A stretch of DNA of 49,684 bases, taken from Planctomycetia bacterium (GTDB lineage: Bacteria > Planctomycetota > Planctomycetia > Pirellulales > UBA1268). Shown here one piece after another: positions 1 through 10,627 of this stretch. A model generated the notes under the pieces. It ran no database searches. It was not told the origin of the DNA and saw nothing but the letters and a program-made list of their open reading frames with translations. The stretch is from the NCBI GenBank assembly GCA_014192425.1, contig BJHK01000025.1, positions 1 through 49,684 of the forward strand, in the 5' to 3' direction. How positions within the stretch are numbered: the first letter of the stretch is position 1; the number at the start of each line of letters is the position of its first letter. The translations under genes were made by a program, and so were the position numbers.

Positions 1-95
<95 letters not shown>

Positions 96-441
96 GTCAA
101 GGGGCCGCGCGATGAGAAGTGGATGAGACACACCTTCTCCGCCCCAAAAGCCGTCCGGCAAGCGGTTCGGCAGTGGCCGCGCGGGCCAGCGTGGTCAGGC
201 CCTTGCGCAGAGCCTGGAGAAGTGGCTCGCAGCACGGCATCGCGGCGAGCGGCTTGCAGCGAACTCTGGCGAGGAATCGCTGCGTGGCCTTCTGACGAGC
301 GTGCCTTCCGCATCTGCCCCGGTGCTACAGCGGCTCGGGCTGGGAAAAAATCGTGAGCGAAGCGGATTTCGGATCAGCAGGAAGGGCTCGATCGCATACT
401 CGCCGCGAAAAACTGCTCCTGTCCCTCCCGTCCCCATTGTC
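96..441. other. No supported gene
   Basis: About 345 bases with no convincing gene. The frame of the following methyltransferase-like gene is open from about position 127, and a GTG at 301 could extend that gene upstream. The extra residues are basic and low in complexity, so I treat this stretch as non-coding or as an uncertain N-terminal extension. Confidence 0.4.
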
Positions 442-1110
442 ATGGCAAGGTCTGACGCCCGCGGCCGGCCGGATGCAGACCGGGGCCGCCCCCGGCCGAT
501 GGCAGCGGTGCAGCGGAGGAGGCGGCGTGGCCCGCCGCCGGTGCGTTTCCCGGACGGTGGTGCGACCGTGGCCAGGCTCGGATTCCTCGAAGCGACGTGG
601 CTGGCACGGTTCTCGCGTCCGGCCGGCGAGCGGGTCGTCCATCGCGCCGTCCTTCGCGCCCCGCCGCGGCGCATCCTTGAAATCGGCCTCGGCACGCTCC
701 TGCGGACGCGGCGGGTGCTGCGGGTGGTGGGCGCGCGTCTCGACGCGACGTCGATCCACTACGTGGGCCTCGACCGGTTCGAGGGACGGCAGCCCGGCGA
801 CCCCCCGGGGGTGACGCTCAAGGAAGCGCATCGCGGGCTGCACGGGCAGGCCCGCGTCCAGCTCGTTCCGGGCAACGTCGACACCGCTCTGTCTCGCGTC
901 TGCAATCACCTCGCTCCCTTCGACCTCGTGCTGATCTCGGCCGACACAGACGAGCGGCAGCTCGATCGCTGCTGGTTCTTCCTGCAGCGGCTGACGACCG
1001 CGACCAGCCGGATCCTCGTCGAAGAGCGGCCCGGTGCGGCCTGGGCGACGCTTTCCAAGCAGCAGCTCGACGACCGCGCGGCGCGGACCGTGATGAAGCG
1101 GGCCGGCTGA
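442..1110 (+). CDS. SAM-dependent methyltransferase-like protein
   Basis: A 222-residue protein. Its middle carries ILEIGLGT, which resembles the SAM-binding motif I of class I methyltransferases, followed about 25 residues later by [10 protein letters not shown] (an acidic motif II-like strand end) and then [12 protein letters not shown], which fits the strand-4 region. The first 50 residues are Arg/Pro rich, so the true start may be the ATG at 499; GTG 301 is a longer alternative. No substrate can be named. The gene points toward leuC with an 88-bp gap. The fold call is inferred from the motif pattern alone. Confidence 0.55.
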   Translation: MARSDARGRPDADRGRPRPMAAVQRRRRRGPPPVRFPDGGATVARLGFLEATWLARFSRPAGERVVHRAVLRAPPRRILEIGLGTLLRTRRVLRVVGARLDATSIHYVGLDRFEGRQPGDPPGVTLKEAHRGLHGQARVQLVPGNVDTALSRVCNHLAPFDLVLISADTDERQLDRCWFFLQRLTTATSRILVEERPGAAWATLSKQQLDDRAARTVMKRAG

Positions 1111-1198
1111 ACGCCCGCGCTGCCGGCCGGCGCTGGCGACGGACGGCGTGGGGCGGTACATTGTTCGCATTCGATCTCGCTGCCCAGACGACCCACCG

Positions 1199-2605
1199 AT
1201 GCCAACGCCGCGCACGCTCCTCGACAAGATCTGGGACGACCACGTCGTCTGCACGCCCGCCGGTGAACTGCCGATCCTGTACATCGACCGGCACCTCGTC
1301 CACGAGGTGACCAGCCCCCAGGCCTTCGAGGGCCTGCGGCTGGCGGGCCGCCGAGTCCGGCGGCCCGAGGCGACGTTCGCCACGCCGGACCACAACGTCC
1401 CCACGAGCGATCGCCGGCTGCCCGTCGCCGACCCGGTGTCGCGGCAGCAGATCGACACGCTGCGGGCCAACTGCCGGGAGTTCGGCATCCGCCTCTTCGA
1501 CCTCGACGACGCCGACCAGGGGATCGTGCACGTCATCGGCCCGGAACTGGGCATCACCCAGCCCGGGATGACGATCGTCTGCGGCGACAGCCACACGGCG
1601 ACCCACGGCGCCTTGGGCGCGCTGGCCTTCGGGATCGGCACCAGCGAGGTCGAGCACGTGCTGGCCACGCAGACGCTGCGCCAGGCGAAGCCGAAGTCGC
1701 TCGAGGTCCGCGTCGACGGCAGGCTGTACCCCGGCGTCACGGCCAAGGACCTCGTCCTCCATATCATCGGCCGACTGTCGACCGAGGGAGGCACCGGCCA
1801 CGTCATCGAGTACACCGGCCCCTGCATCCGCAGCCTCGGCATGGAGGAGCGGATGACGGTCTGTAACATGTCGATCGAGGCCGGCGCCCGGGCCGGCATG
1901 ATCGCTCCCGACGTGACGACGTTCGACTATCTCCGCGGCCGCGACCTCGTGCCGCGGGATTTCGACAGGGCCGTGGCCGCCTGGGAACGGCTGCCGACCG
2001 ACCCCGGCGCCGCCTACGACCGGGTCGAGATCTACGATGCCGCGGCCGTCGTGCCCCAGGTCACGTGGGGCACGAATCCGGCCCAGGTCACGGGCGTGGA
2101 CGCCGCGGTGCCCGACCCCGACTCGTTCTCCGACCCGAACGACCGTGGCAGCGCGGCGCGGGCGCTTGAGTACATGGGACTCTCCGGCGGCACGCGGATC
2201 GTCGACATCCCGCTCGACAGGGTGTTCATCGGTTCCTGCACCAACAGCCGCATTGAGGACCTGCGGGCCGCCGCCCGCGTGGTGCACGGCTACCGGGTGG
2301 CGGGGCGGGTCGCGGCGATGGTCGTGCCCGGAAGCGGCCGCGTGAAGCGGCAGGCGGAGCAGGAGGGGCTCGACCGGGTGTTTCGCGATGCTGGCTTCGA
2401 CTGGCGCGAGGCGGGCTGCAGCATGTGCCTGGGGATGAACCCCGACACGCTCGCGCCGGGCCAGCGCTGCGCCTCCACGAGCAACCGCAACTTCGAGGGC
2501 CGGCAGGGGAAGGGGGGGCGGACGCACCTCGTCTCGCCGGCGATGGCGGCCGCCGCCGCGGTGGCCGGTCACTTCGTCGACATCCGCGGCTGGGAGTATC
2601 GCTGA
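1199..2605 (+). CDS. leuC: 3-isopropylmalate dehydratase, large subunit
   Basis: Catalyses, with LeuD, the isomerisation of 2-isopropylmalate to 3-isopropylmalate in leucine synthesis (cytoplasm). The 468-residue length is normal for the family. The start [15 protein letters not shown] matches family N-termini; an upstream in-frame ATG at 1148 would add an atypical leader. The [4Fe-4S] ligand cysteines are visible in [12 protein letters not shown] (about residue 346) and [11 protein letters not shown] (about 407-410), and [19 protein letters not shown] is the conserved aconitase-type motif. The stop overlaps the leuD start by one base, so the two subunits are translationally coupled. Confidence 0.97.
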   Translation: MPTPRTLLDKIWDDHVVCTPAGELPILYIDRHLVHEVTSPQAFEGLRLAGRRVRRPEATFATPDHNVPTSDRRLPVADPVSRQQIDTLRANCREFGIRLFDLDDADQGIVHVIGPELGITQPGMTIVCGDSHTATHGALGALAFGIGTSEVEHVLATQTLRQAKPKSLEVRVDGRLYPGVTAKDLVLHIIGRLSTEGGTGHVIEYTGPCIRSLGMEERMTVCNMSIEAGARAGMIAPDVTTFDYLRGRDLVPRDFDRAVAAWERLPTDPGAAYDRVEIYDAAAVVPQVTWGTNPAQVTGVDAAVPDPDSFSDPNDRGSAARALEYMGLSGGTRIVDIPLDRVFIGSCTNSRIEDLRAAARVVHGYRVAGRVAAMVVPGSGRVKRQAEQEGLDRVFRDAGFDWREAGCSMCLGMNPDTLAPGQRCASTSNRNFEGRQGKGGRTHLVSPAMAAAAAVAGHFVDIRGWEYR

Positions 2606-3222
2606 TGCGGGCCTTCGTCGAGCACACCGGCGTGGTCGCGGCGCTCGACCGGGCGAACGTCGACACCGACCAGATCATCCCCAAGCAGTTCCTCAAGCGG
2701 ATCGAGCGGACCGGCTTCGGGCAGTTCCTGTTTTTCGACTGGCGGTTCGGCGCCGACGGCGCACCGAATCCCGACTTCGAGCTCAACCGGCCGGAGGCGG
2801 CCGGCGCGAGCATCCTTCTCGCCCGGCGCAACTTCGGCTGCGGCTCCAGTCGCGAGCATGCCCCATGGGCCCTCGCCGACTACGGCTTCCGCGTGGTCGT
2901 GGCCCCCACGTTCGCCGACATCTTCTTCAATAATTGCTTCCAGAACGGCATGGTTCCGGTGCGGCTCGACGAGGCCGACGTGGAGCACCTGTTCCACCGC
3001 GCCCGGGAGGCGGCCGCCCGGGGCGATCGGTACCGGCTGACCGTCGACCTGCGCAGCTGCACGATTGGCGACGACACCGGCTTCTCGCGGGCGTTTGTCG
3101 TCGATCCATTCCGCCGGCGCTGTCTGCTCGAGGGCCTCGACGACATCGGGCTCTCGCTCCGACACGCGGCGGAGATAACCGCCTGGGAAACGGCCCATGG
3201 CCTGCCCGCCGCGGCACACTGA
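2605..3222 (+). CDS. leuD: 3-isopropylmalate dehydratase, small subunit
   Basis: Swivelling domain of the LeuCD isomerase, 205 residues, typical length. [14 protein letters not shown] near the N-terminus and [13 protein letters not shown] around residue 80 are hallmark LeuD motifs. The ATG overlaps the leuC stop (TGATG), which fixes the start. The downstream secreted-protein gene begins inside the last 26 bases of leuD, so leuCD and the next genes probably share a transcript. leuA lies about 4 kb away on the opposite strand and leuB is not in the window. Confidence 0.97.
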   Translation: MRAFVEHTGVVAALDRANVDTDQIIPKQFLKRIERTGFGQFLFFDWRFGADGAPNPDFELNRPEAAGASILLARRNFGCGSSREHAPWALADYGFRVVVAPTFADIFFNNCFQNGMVPVRLDEADVEHLFHRAREAAARGDRYRLTVDLRSCTIGDDTGFSRAFVVDPFRRRCLLEGLDDIGLSLRHAAEITAWETAHGLPAAAH

Positions 3223-4195
3223 CCGCCCCCCGTGCACCGGCTGGTTCGCGGGGTGCACGGTCCTCGTCGCCCTCGTGCTGACGGGCGGCCAGGCTGCCGA
3301 ACCGGCCCTGACCCCGCTCGTCGACGACGTCCCGGCCCTGACGAGCCTTGCAACGCCGGCCAATGGCCAGACCGTCTACTGCCTCGACGGCGAGTCGGCC
3401 GCGGTGATCGCCCTCGACCCGCGGGCGCCCGACAGGCGGAGGACGGCGCTCGCCGCGTCCGGCGCCGGGCCGCGGCCGCAGGCCATCGCCTGCCTCGATT
3501 CGAGCACGCTGGCGGCGCTGTGCGCGGAGGGACACGCCTGGTCGCTGCGAACATGGCGGGTCCAGCCGGACCGGGCGGCCGATCCAGCAACGCCGCTCCA
3601 GGCCGTGCCGCTGGGGACGGCGAACGAACCGACGACGACCACGCCGTGGCTCGTGGTGGGCCGCGGCCGAGAATGGCTCGCGGTCGTGGGCCTGCCCGCG
3701 CCGCTGCCCCCGGTGCTCCGCCTGCCGATCGCCGGTGCCCGCCTCGGTGCAGCGTCGGACCGCGGCTGCCCGAAACTCGCCGCCGGCACGCGGGCCGTCG
3801 CCGCCGCCGCGAGTCCAGCCGATGCGCTGGTGATCGTGACGTCGTCTGCCAAGGCTCCGGGCGACGCGGGGGGCGACATCGTCACCTACTACTCGGCAGC
3901 GGGCCGGCCGCTGCTCGCTCTCGACACCGGACTGCAGGGCGTCCGCGCGGCCGCATTCGGCCGCGACGACGGCGCCCTGTGGGTGCTGGCGGAGGCACCG
4001 GCGCCGGGACTGTGGCGGCTCGACGCCGTGTTCGCGGCCGGCCGGCAGGCGATCCGCGGCAGCCATGCCGCCCGGCTCGCGGCCGCCGCCGGCCTCGTCA
4101 GTCTCGACGATCGGACGGTCGCCGTGCTGGCCGGCCCGACCGACCGGCGGCTCGTCCGCCTCGACCTCGACACCACGGAGAACCCCGGGCCATGA
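3197..4195 (+). CDS. Secreted protein of unknown function
   Basis: 332 residues with a probable signal peptide: basic start, hydrophobic segment [13 protein letters not shown], then cleavage near GQAAEP. The rest is Ala/Gly/Pro rich with recurring short beta-type segments such as [15 protein letters not shown] and [11 protein letters not shown], suggesting a degenerate beta-propeller; this fold is inferred. It overlaps leuD by 26 bp and its stop overlaps the ATG of the next gene (CATGA context). I do not recognise a named family, and the link to leucine synthesis is only positional. Confidence 0.7.
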   Translation: MACPPRHTDRPPCTGWFAGCTVLVALVLTGGQAAEPALTPLVDDVPALTSLATPANGQTVYCLDGESAAVIALDPRAPDRRRTALAASGAGPRPQAIACLDSSTLAALCAEGHAWSLRTWRVQPDRAADPATPLQAVPLGTANEPTTTTPWLVVGRGREWLAVVGLPAPLPPVLRLPIAGARLGAASDRGCPKLAAGTRAVAAAASPADALVIVTSSAKAPGDAGGDIVTYYSAAGRPLLALDTGLQGVRAAAFGRDDGALWVLAEAPAPGLWRLDAVFAAGRQAIRGSHAARLAAAAGLVSLDDRTVAVLAGPTDRRLVRLDLDTTENPGP

Positions 4196-4524
4196 GCGGG
4201 TCGCGACGCGAGAAGATCGAGGCCTTGCTGCGGGACGATCCCGACGACGTCTTCCTGCGCTACAGCCTCGCCCTCGAGCTGCTCGGCGGCGACGAGTGGC
4301 CGACGGGTCTCGACATGCTCGAGGCCCTCTCCCGGGGCACGCCCCCGTACGTGCCGGCCTTCCACATGGCCGCCAGGCACCTCGTCCAGCGCGGCCGCAC
4401 CGAGGATGCCCGCCGCGCCCTCCGCGAGGGGATCGAGGCGGCCCGCGGCCAGGGAGAGTCACACGCCGCAGGCGAGATGGCTGAACTGCTGATGAGCCTC
4501 GGGGAGTTCCCCGAGGAGGCCTGA
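4192..4524 (+). CDS. Small TPR-like protein
   Basis: 110 residues. The protein looks all-helical, with paired helices resembling tetratricopeptide repeats: FLRYSLALELLGG (about 20-32), VPAFHMAARHLVQRGRTEDA (about 55-75) and a third helical stretch ending in AELLMSLGEF. No signal peptide, so probably cytoplasmic and a protein-protein adaptor. The ATG overlaps the end of the upstream secreted-protein gene. Partner unknown. Confidence 0.75.
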   Translation: MSGSRREKIEALLRDDPDDVFLRYSLALELLGGDEWPTGLDMLEALSRGTPPYVPAFHMAARHLVQRGRTEDARRALREGIEAARGQGESHAAGEMAELLMSLGEFPEEA

Positions 4525-4612
4525 GCCGACCGCGGCCTGCCGGCCTGCCGACGGCTGGCTACAATCCGCTGCACGAAACGCGGCGGCAGCCGCCGTCACC
4601 GGGAGCCGGCCG

Positions 4613-4960
4613 ATGAAGCTGATCATCGCGATCATCCAGCCCAACAGGCTGGAGAGCGTCAAGCAGGCGCTGTCCGAGGTCGAGGTCTTCCGGCTCACGG
4701 TCCTCGACGTCCAGGGCTTCGGCCGGCAGCGCGGGCACGCCGAGACGTACCGCGGCCACGAGATCGCCGTCAACCTGCTGCGCAAGGTACAGCTGCAGAT
4801 CGCCGTCAACGACGACTTCGTGGAGCCGACGATCGCGGCGATCGTGAAGGGAGGCCGGTCGGGGCCGCAGGGGGAGATCGGCGACGGCAAGATCTTCGTG
4901 CTGCCGATGGACGAGTGCGTCCGGATCCGCACCGGCGAGCGCGGCGGCGAGGCGATCTGA
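4613..4960 (+). CDS. PII family nitrogen regulatory protein
   Basis: A 115-residue PII signal-transduction protein (GlnB/GlnK family), a trimer that senses ATP/ADP and 2-oxoglutarate. Visible hallmarks: MKLIIAIIQP at the N-terminus, GFGRQRGHAETYRG in the T-loop and IGDGKIFVLP with VRIRTGERG in the C-terminal region. Two oddities: the T-loop position that is Tyr51 (the uridylylation site of E. coli GlnB) is Ile51 while Tyr46 is kept, and the segment before IGDGKIF (GGRSGPQG) is about three residues longer than in GlnB. So regulation by uridylylation at Tyr51 is unlikely. No amtB or glnA is adjacent; the next gene is a convergent sigma-54 activator 24 bp away. Confidence 0.93.
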   Translation: MKLIIAIIQPNRLESVKQALSEVEVFRLTVLDVQGFGRQRGHAETYRGHEIAVNLLRKVQLQIAVNDDFVEPTIAAIVKGGRSGPQGEIGDGKIFVLPMDECVRIRTGERGGEAI

Positions 4961-4984
4961 ACCGTTCGCGGCATTCCCGGCACG

Positions 4985-6967
4985 TCAGCGGCCGGGCTGG
5001 CTTTCGGCGGCCTGGCTTTCGGCAGCCCAGCGGGCCAGCTTGCGGTCGAGCGTCGACCGCTCGATCCCGAGGATCGCCGCCGCCTTCGTCTTGTTGCCGC
5101 CGACGGCCTCGAGCGTCGCGATCACATGCCGGCGTTCCAGTTCGCCGATCGTGATCGGCACGAACTTCCCCTTGCGGACGCCTCCGTCCCGGCCCGTGTC
5201 GCCGGGGGCTGAGATCGGGCTCAGGGCCACGTCATCGGGGCCGATCCACTCCTCCTGGGCCAGCACCACCGCCCGCTCGACGCAGTTCCTCAGTTCCCGG
5301 ATGTTGCCCGGCCAATGGTGGGACCGCAGGGCCGCGAGCGCCTCCGGGGTAAAGCCGCGGAGCCGCCGCCCGGCCTCGGCGGCGAACCGCTCCAGGTAGT
5401 GGACGGCGATCGCCTCGATGTCCTCCGGCCGGCGCCGCAGCGGCGGAACGACGATCTCGACTACCTTGAGGCGGAAGTACAGGTCGCGCCGGAACTCGCC
5501 GGCGGAGACGGCGGCCTCCAGGTCGCGGTTGGTGGCGGCGACGACACGGACGTCGACCTGAACCCGGGTGCTTCCCCCGACCCGCTCGAACGGATGCCCC
5601 TCGAGCACGCGGAGAAACTTCGCCTGGATCGACTGGCTCATCTCGCCGATCTCGTCGAGCATCAGCGTGCCGCGGTGGGCCGACTCGAACTTCCCGATCT
5701 TCCGCTCCGTGGCCCCGGTGAACGCCCCCTTCTCGTGCCCGAACAGCTCGCTCTCGAGGAGCGTCTCCGTGAGCGCGGCGCAGTTGAGGCAGATGAAGGG
5801 GCCGGCCTTGCGGTCGCTCGCCTCGTGGAGCGCCCTGGCGATGAGCTCCTTGCCAACGCCGCTCTCCCCGCGGACGAGCACCGTGGCCTTCGTCGCGGCG
5901 ACCCGCTGCACCTGGGCGACGATCCCCGCGAGCGCCGGGCTGACGACGATCATCTGCACGTCCGCGCCGAGCCTGCGCCGCAGCTGCTCGTTTTCATCCG
6001 CGGTGCGGGCGAGCCTCGTCGACAGGGCCTCGCGGGTGGAGAGGTTCTCGATCGCCAGGCCCAGCGCGTCGCAGACGGCGAGGACGAACTCCAACTCGTC
6101 CACCGTCCAGGGCGGCGCGCCGGGGGCGGCCTCGACGTGCAGCACGCCGACGGCGCGGCCGTGGGCGCGGATCGGGGCGGAGATGGTCGTGGCCGCCCGC
6201 GCGCCCGGACTTCCCGGGGCCGTCGCCAGCACGGCCTCGTTGCCGCCGAGGACGGCGGTGATCGCGCCGGCGGGCAGCGGCGGGGCCGGCCCAGGATCGG
6301 GCATGGAGGCCACCGGCACGACAGCCTCGCGGGCTGCGGCCGCGTTCTGCACGTCGGCCGCGTTCCGCGGCAGGAGCACGACGCCCCCGGCAGCGCTGAC
6401 GCCCTGGACCGCGGCGTCGAGTGCCTGCCGGGCGGCCGAGGCCAGGTCGTCGGCCCGGCCGAGCCCGAACGACAGCCGGCACAGCGCAGCCGCCGCCCGG
6501 CCCACGCGCGGCACCCGTTCCGCAGACTCATGGATGTCGTCGAGAAGCCGCGAGTTCGTCCGCCGGTGGCGGATGGAGGACTGCCAGGCCTGGATGTCGC
6601 CCGGCATCTCGCCGGTGCGGTCGAAGTCGGTGCCCAGGCCGGCGTCGGCCTCCGCCGGCAGTTCACCCTCGCAGTAGCGGAGTTCGGCGAGGCCGATGGC
6701 GATCACGTCGCCCGCCGAGAGCAGGGTGGCGGAGGCGATCGGGATGCCGGCGAGCAGCGTCCCGTTGCGGCTGTCGAGGTCGCGGAGCGTCCAGCCGCCG
6801 TCGGCGTGGAAGATCTCGGCGTGCACGCGGCTGGCCCGCTCGTCCTCGATGACGATCTGGTTGCTCGGCGCGCGGCCCAGCGTGTACCGCTGCCCCGTGA
6901 AGAGCAGGGTCACCCCGGGCCTGGACCCGACGCGTTCAACGACCAGGTAGGCAGCGATGACGATCAT
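4985..6967 (-). CDS. Sigma-54-dependent activator with FHA and GAF domains
   Basis: About 660 residues from the ATG at 6967; an ATG at 7018 would add 17 residues. Order: N-terminal FHA domain (YTLGRAPSNQIVI, SRVHAEIF, LRDLDSRNGT; roughly 10-100) that should read phosphothreonine, a GAF-like sensor (roughly 190-310), then the AAA+ sigma-54 domain with Walker A GESGVGKE (about 364), the sigma-54 contact loop GAFTGA (about 413), Walker B-like LMLDEIGE and the WPGNIRELRN motif. The C-terminus carries a Fis-type helix-turn-helix (NKTKAAAILGIERSTLDRKL). It lacks a response-regulator receiver domain; the FHA domain suggests input from a Ser/Thr kinase. Targets are unknown. Confidence 0.92.
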   Translation of the reverse strand: MIVIAAYLVVERVGSRPGVTLLFTGQRYTLGRAPSNQIVIEDERASRVHAEIFHADGGWTLRDLDSRNGTLLAGIPIASATLLSAGDVIAIGLAELRYCEGELPAEADAGLGTDFDRTGEMPGDIQAWQSSIRHRRTNSRLLDDIHESAERVPRVGRAAAALCRLSFGLGRADDLASAARQALDAAVQGVSAAGGVVLLPRNAADVQNAAAAREAVVPVASMPDPGPAPPLPAGAITAVLGGNEAVLATAPGSPGARAATTISAPIRAHGRAVGVLHVEAAPGAPPWTVDELEFVLAVCDALGLAIENLSTREALSTRLARTADENEQLRRRLGADVQMIVVSPALAGIVAQVQRVAATKATVLVRGESGVGKELIARALHEASDRKAGPFICLNCAALTETLLESELFGHEKGAFTGATERKIGKFESAHRGTLMLDEIGEMSQSIQAKFLRVLEGHPFERVGGSTRVQVDVRVVAATNRDLEAAVSAGEFRRDLYFRLKVVEIVVPPLRRRPEDIEAIAVHYLERFAAEAGRRLRGFTPEALAALRSHHWPGNIRELRNCVERAVVLAQEEWIGPDDVALSPISAPGDTGRDGGVRKGKFVPITIGELERRHVIATLEAVGGNKTKAAAILGIERSTLDRKLARWAAESQAAESQPGR

Positions 6968-7220
6968 CCCCGGAGGACCGCTGACTCCAATGAGTCTCGC
7001 GACAGAAGAGTATGGCATCCGGCGCCGACCACGGCAGGCCGAGTTCGGGGGGGGCGGAATTTTCGAAAAAAAACCGTGCCGCAGGGGACAGGCGGCCGGA
7101 CGGCTTCAGAGCCGCGCGGGGCCGCGCGTACCGGATCAACGGCTTCGCCCAGGGACTGGTTCGGCAACCGTGACGTACCCGCCGGTTGCCGGCAGCGACG
7201 GTGCGCGCCGCATCGTCGGG

Positions 7221-8768
<1,548 letters not shown>

Positions 8769-8946
8769 GCGCGGCTCGACCGGGCCGGGTGGGCCGGGCG
8801 TTTGGGCGTGCGGGAAACGTCGAAACACGAACCCGCATCGTACCCGCCCGAGCCATGAACGGGAGGCCGCCGCGATGCCGGCTGCCCGGTTTTCGGGTAG
8901 ACTTTGGCAAGTTTTCCCAGTCGCCCGCGGTCCGCCGGACGCCGAG

Positions 8947-10575
8947 ATGACCATGCACGCGACGACCGAAGCGTCTGCCGCAGCGGCCGAACGGCCACGA
9001 CCGGTCCCGGCCCACGCCGGGTACGGGCCGGTGTTCGATCCGGCCAGGCTGCGCCGCGGCATCAGCGGATTCGCCCTTCTGGCCGTCGGCGCCGGCCTCT
9101 GGTATTGGATCGCGACCCATCACTTCGGCGGCGGCCATGACGAGCCCGACGGCCGGCCGCGGCCGGCCGCGGGATCGAATCGGGACACGAGGCCCGGCCC
9201 GGCGGTGGTCACGCTTCCTGCGACCAGCGCGGCGGCGGGGGAGATCGAGCTCGCCACGGTCGCCGTCCGCCCCATCCGGGATCACCTCACGGTGCCGGGC
9301 CGGCTCGACTACGACGCCCGCCACAGGCTCGACTACGAGTCACCGGTGGATGGGATCGTCTCCAAGGTGTTCGTGCAGGTCAGGCAGAAGGTTTCAAAGG
9401 GTGACTCGCTCGCCGAGGTGTCGAGCCCCGACGTCGGCCTTGCCCGCGACGAGGTCCGGAAGCGGATGGACGACCGGCATATCGAAAAGAAGGGGGCGGA
9501 TTGGGCGACGGCAATCGCCACCAACGTCGAGAGCCTCCTCGACGCGCTGGCCGCCAGACCCCCCCTCGACGCGATCGAGCGGCAGTTCACCGACCGCATC
9601 CTCGGTGCCTACCGGGAAAAGATCCTCGGTGCCTACTCGCGGCTCGTGTTCTCCGAAAAGGTGCATGCCGGCACCCAGCAACTGGGGCAGGGAGGCGTGC
9701 TCTCCGAGCGGATCATCGACGAGCGCCGCAGCAACCTCGAGGTCGCCGCGGCGAGTTTTCGCGCCGCCTGCGAGGAAGCCCGGTTCCTCACCCGCCAGGA
9801 TCACGACCGGGCCCAGGCGTCGCTGCACCAGGCGGAGCGGCTCCTGCAGGTGTCGCGGGAAAACCTGCGGACGCTCGTCGGCAGCCGGCTGGAGGCCGAC
9901 ATCGAGGGAACGGGCACCTCCGACGCCGTCGCCGACCTCGAGCCCGATGCCGGCCCGGGAAAGTCCGGGGGGCTGAGCACGCTCGTGCTGCGAACCCCGT
10001 TCGACGGCCTCGTCGAAGAGATCTTCATGTCGCGCGGGGAGCGGGTGCGAAGCGGCGACCGGCTGTTCGTCGTCGCCGACACCGGGACGCTCTGGGTCCG
10101 GGCCCAGATCCACGAACGGCAATGGACGACCGTCGAGGTCACCGAGGGGCAGGAGGTGCGGGTCAACGTACCGGGCGCCGCCGACCACGACACGACCGCC
10201 CGCATCAAACACGTCGGCGCCACCGTCGAGGCCGAGTCACGGAGCGTGCCGCTGGTGGCGGAACTGGAGAACGACGACGCCCACTACAAGCCGGGCATGT
10301 TCGTGTGGGTCGATCTTCCCCAGGGGAAGCCGCGGGACGCCCTCGCCGTGCCGGCGGCGGCGGTGATGCGGCACGAGAGGCGGACGTTCGTCTTCGTGCC
10401 GGAGGCGGCGGGCCGCTACCTCCGGGTGGACATCGAGGCCGGTCAGGAGGAGGGTGGCTTCGTCGAGGTGAAACGCGGCCTCGAGGCGGGCCAGCAGGTC
10501 GTCGCCGGCGGCGCGTTCCTCCTCAAGAGCGAACTGCTGCTGGAAAAGGAAGAGCAGGCCGGCGCGGCCGGCTGA
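8947..10575 (+). CDS. RND efflux periplasmic adaptor (CzcB/CusB-like)
   Basis: 542 residues. A single membrane anchor (FALLAVGAGLWYWIA, about 40-55) is followed by a membrane-fusion protein: a barrel-sandwich half starting LDYESPVDGIVSKVFV, a long helical hairpin in the middle (about 160-320), the second lipoyl half LRTPFDGLVEEIFMSRGERV, and a beta-barrel ending in PAAAVMRHERRTFVFV. It would bridge the inner-membrane pump to an outer-membrane channel. The stop lies 52 bp before the pump gene. Start alternatives are the ATGs at 8947 and 8953. Confidence 0.9.
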   Translation: MTMHATTEASAAAAERPRPVPAHAGYGPVFDPARLRRGISGFALLAVGAGLWYWIATHHFGGGHDEPDGRPRPAAGSNRDTRPGPAVVTLPATSAAAGEIELATVAVRPIRDHLTVPGRLDYDARHRLDYESPVDGIVSKVFVQVRQKVSKGDSLAEVSSPDVGLARDEVRKRMDDRHIEKKGADWATAIATNVESLLDALAARPPLDAIERQFTDRILGAYREKILGAYSRLVFSEKVHAGTQQLGQGGVLSERIIDERRSNLEVAAASFRAACEEARFLTRQDHDRAQASLHQAERLLQVSRENLRTLVGSRLEADIEGTGTSDAVADLEPDAGPGKSGGLSTLVLRTPFDGLVEEIFMSRGERVRSGDRLFVVADTGTLWVRAQIHERQWTTVEVTEGQEVRVNVPGAADHDTTARIKHVGATVEAESRSVPLVAELENDDAHYKPGMFVWVDLPQGKPRDALAVPAAAVMRHERRTFVFVPEAAGRYLRVDIEAGQEEGGFVEVKRGLEAGQQVVAGGAFLLKSELLLEKEEQAGAAG

Positions 10576-10627
10576 CCCGCGGCGGTGTCGCCGCCGCGGG
10601 CCGCGCCCGCCCCCCGGAAACCGGACC

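Noticed and set aside
123-356. 77-residue frame near the contig start
   Set aside because: Arg/Ala-rich, no motif, next to the poly-G artefact.
818-2572. Long minus-strand open frame across leuC
   Set aside because: Antisense shadow of leuC with no family motifs, and leuC is unambiguous.
7162-7191. 8-bp hairpin (CGGCAACC / GGTTGCCG) after leuA
   Set aside because: 14-base loop and no T-tract in the leuA direction; too weak to call a terminator.
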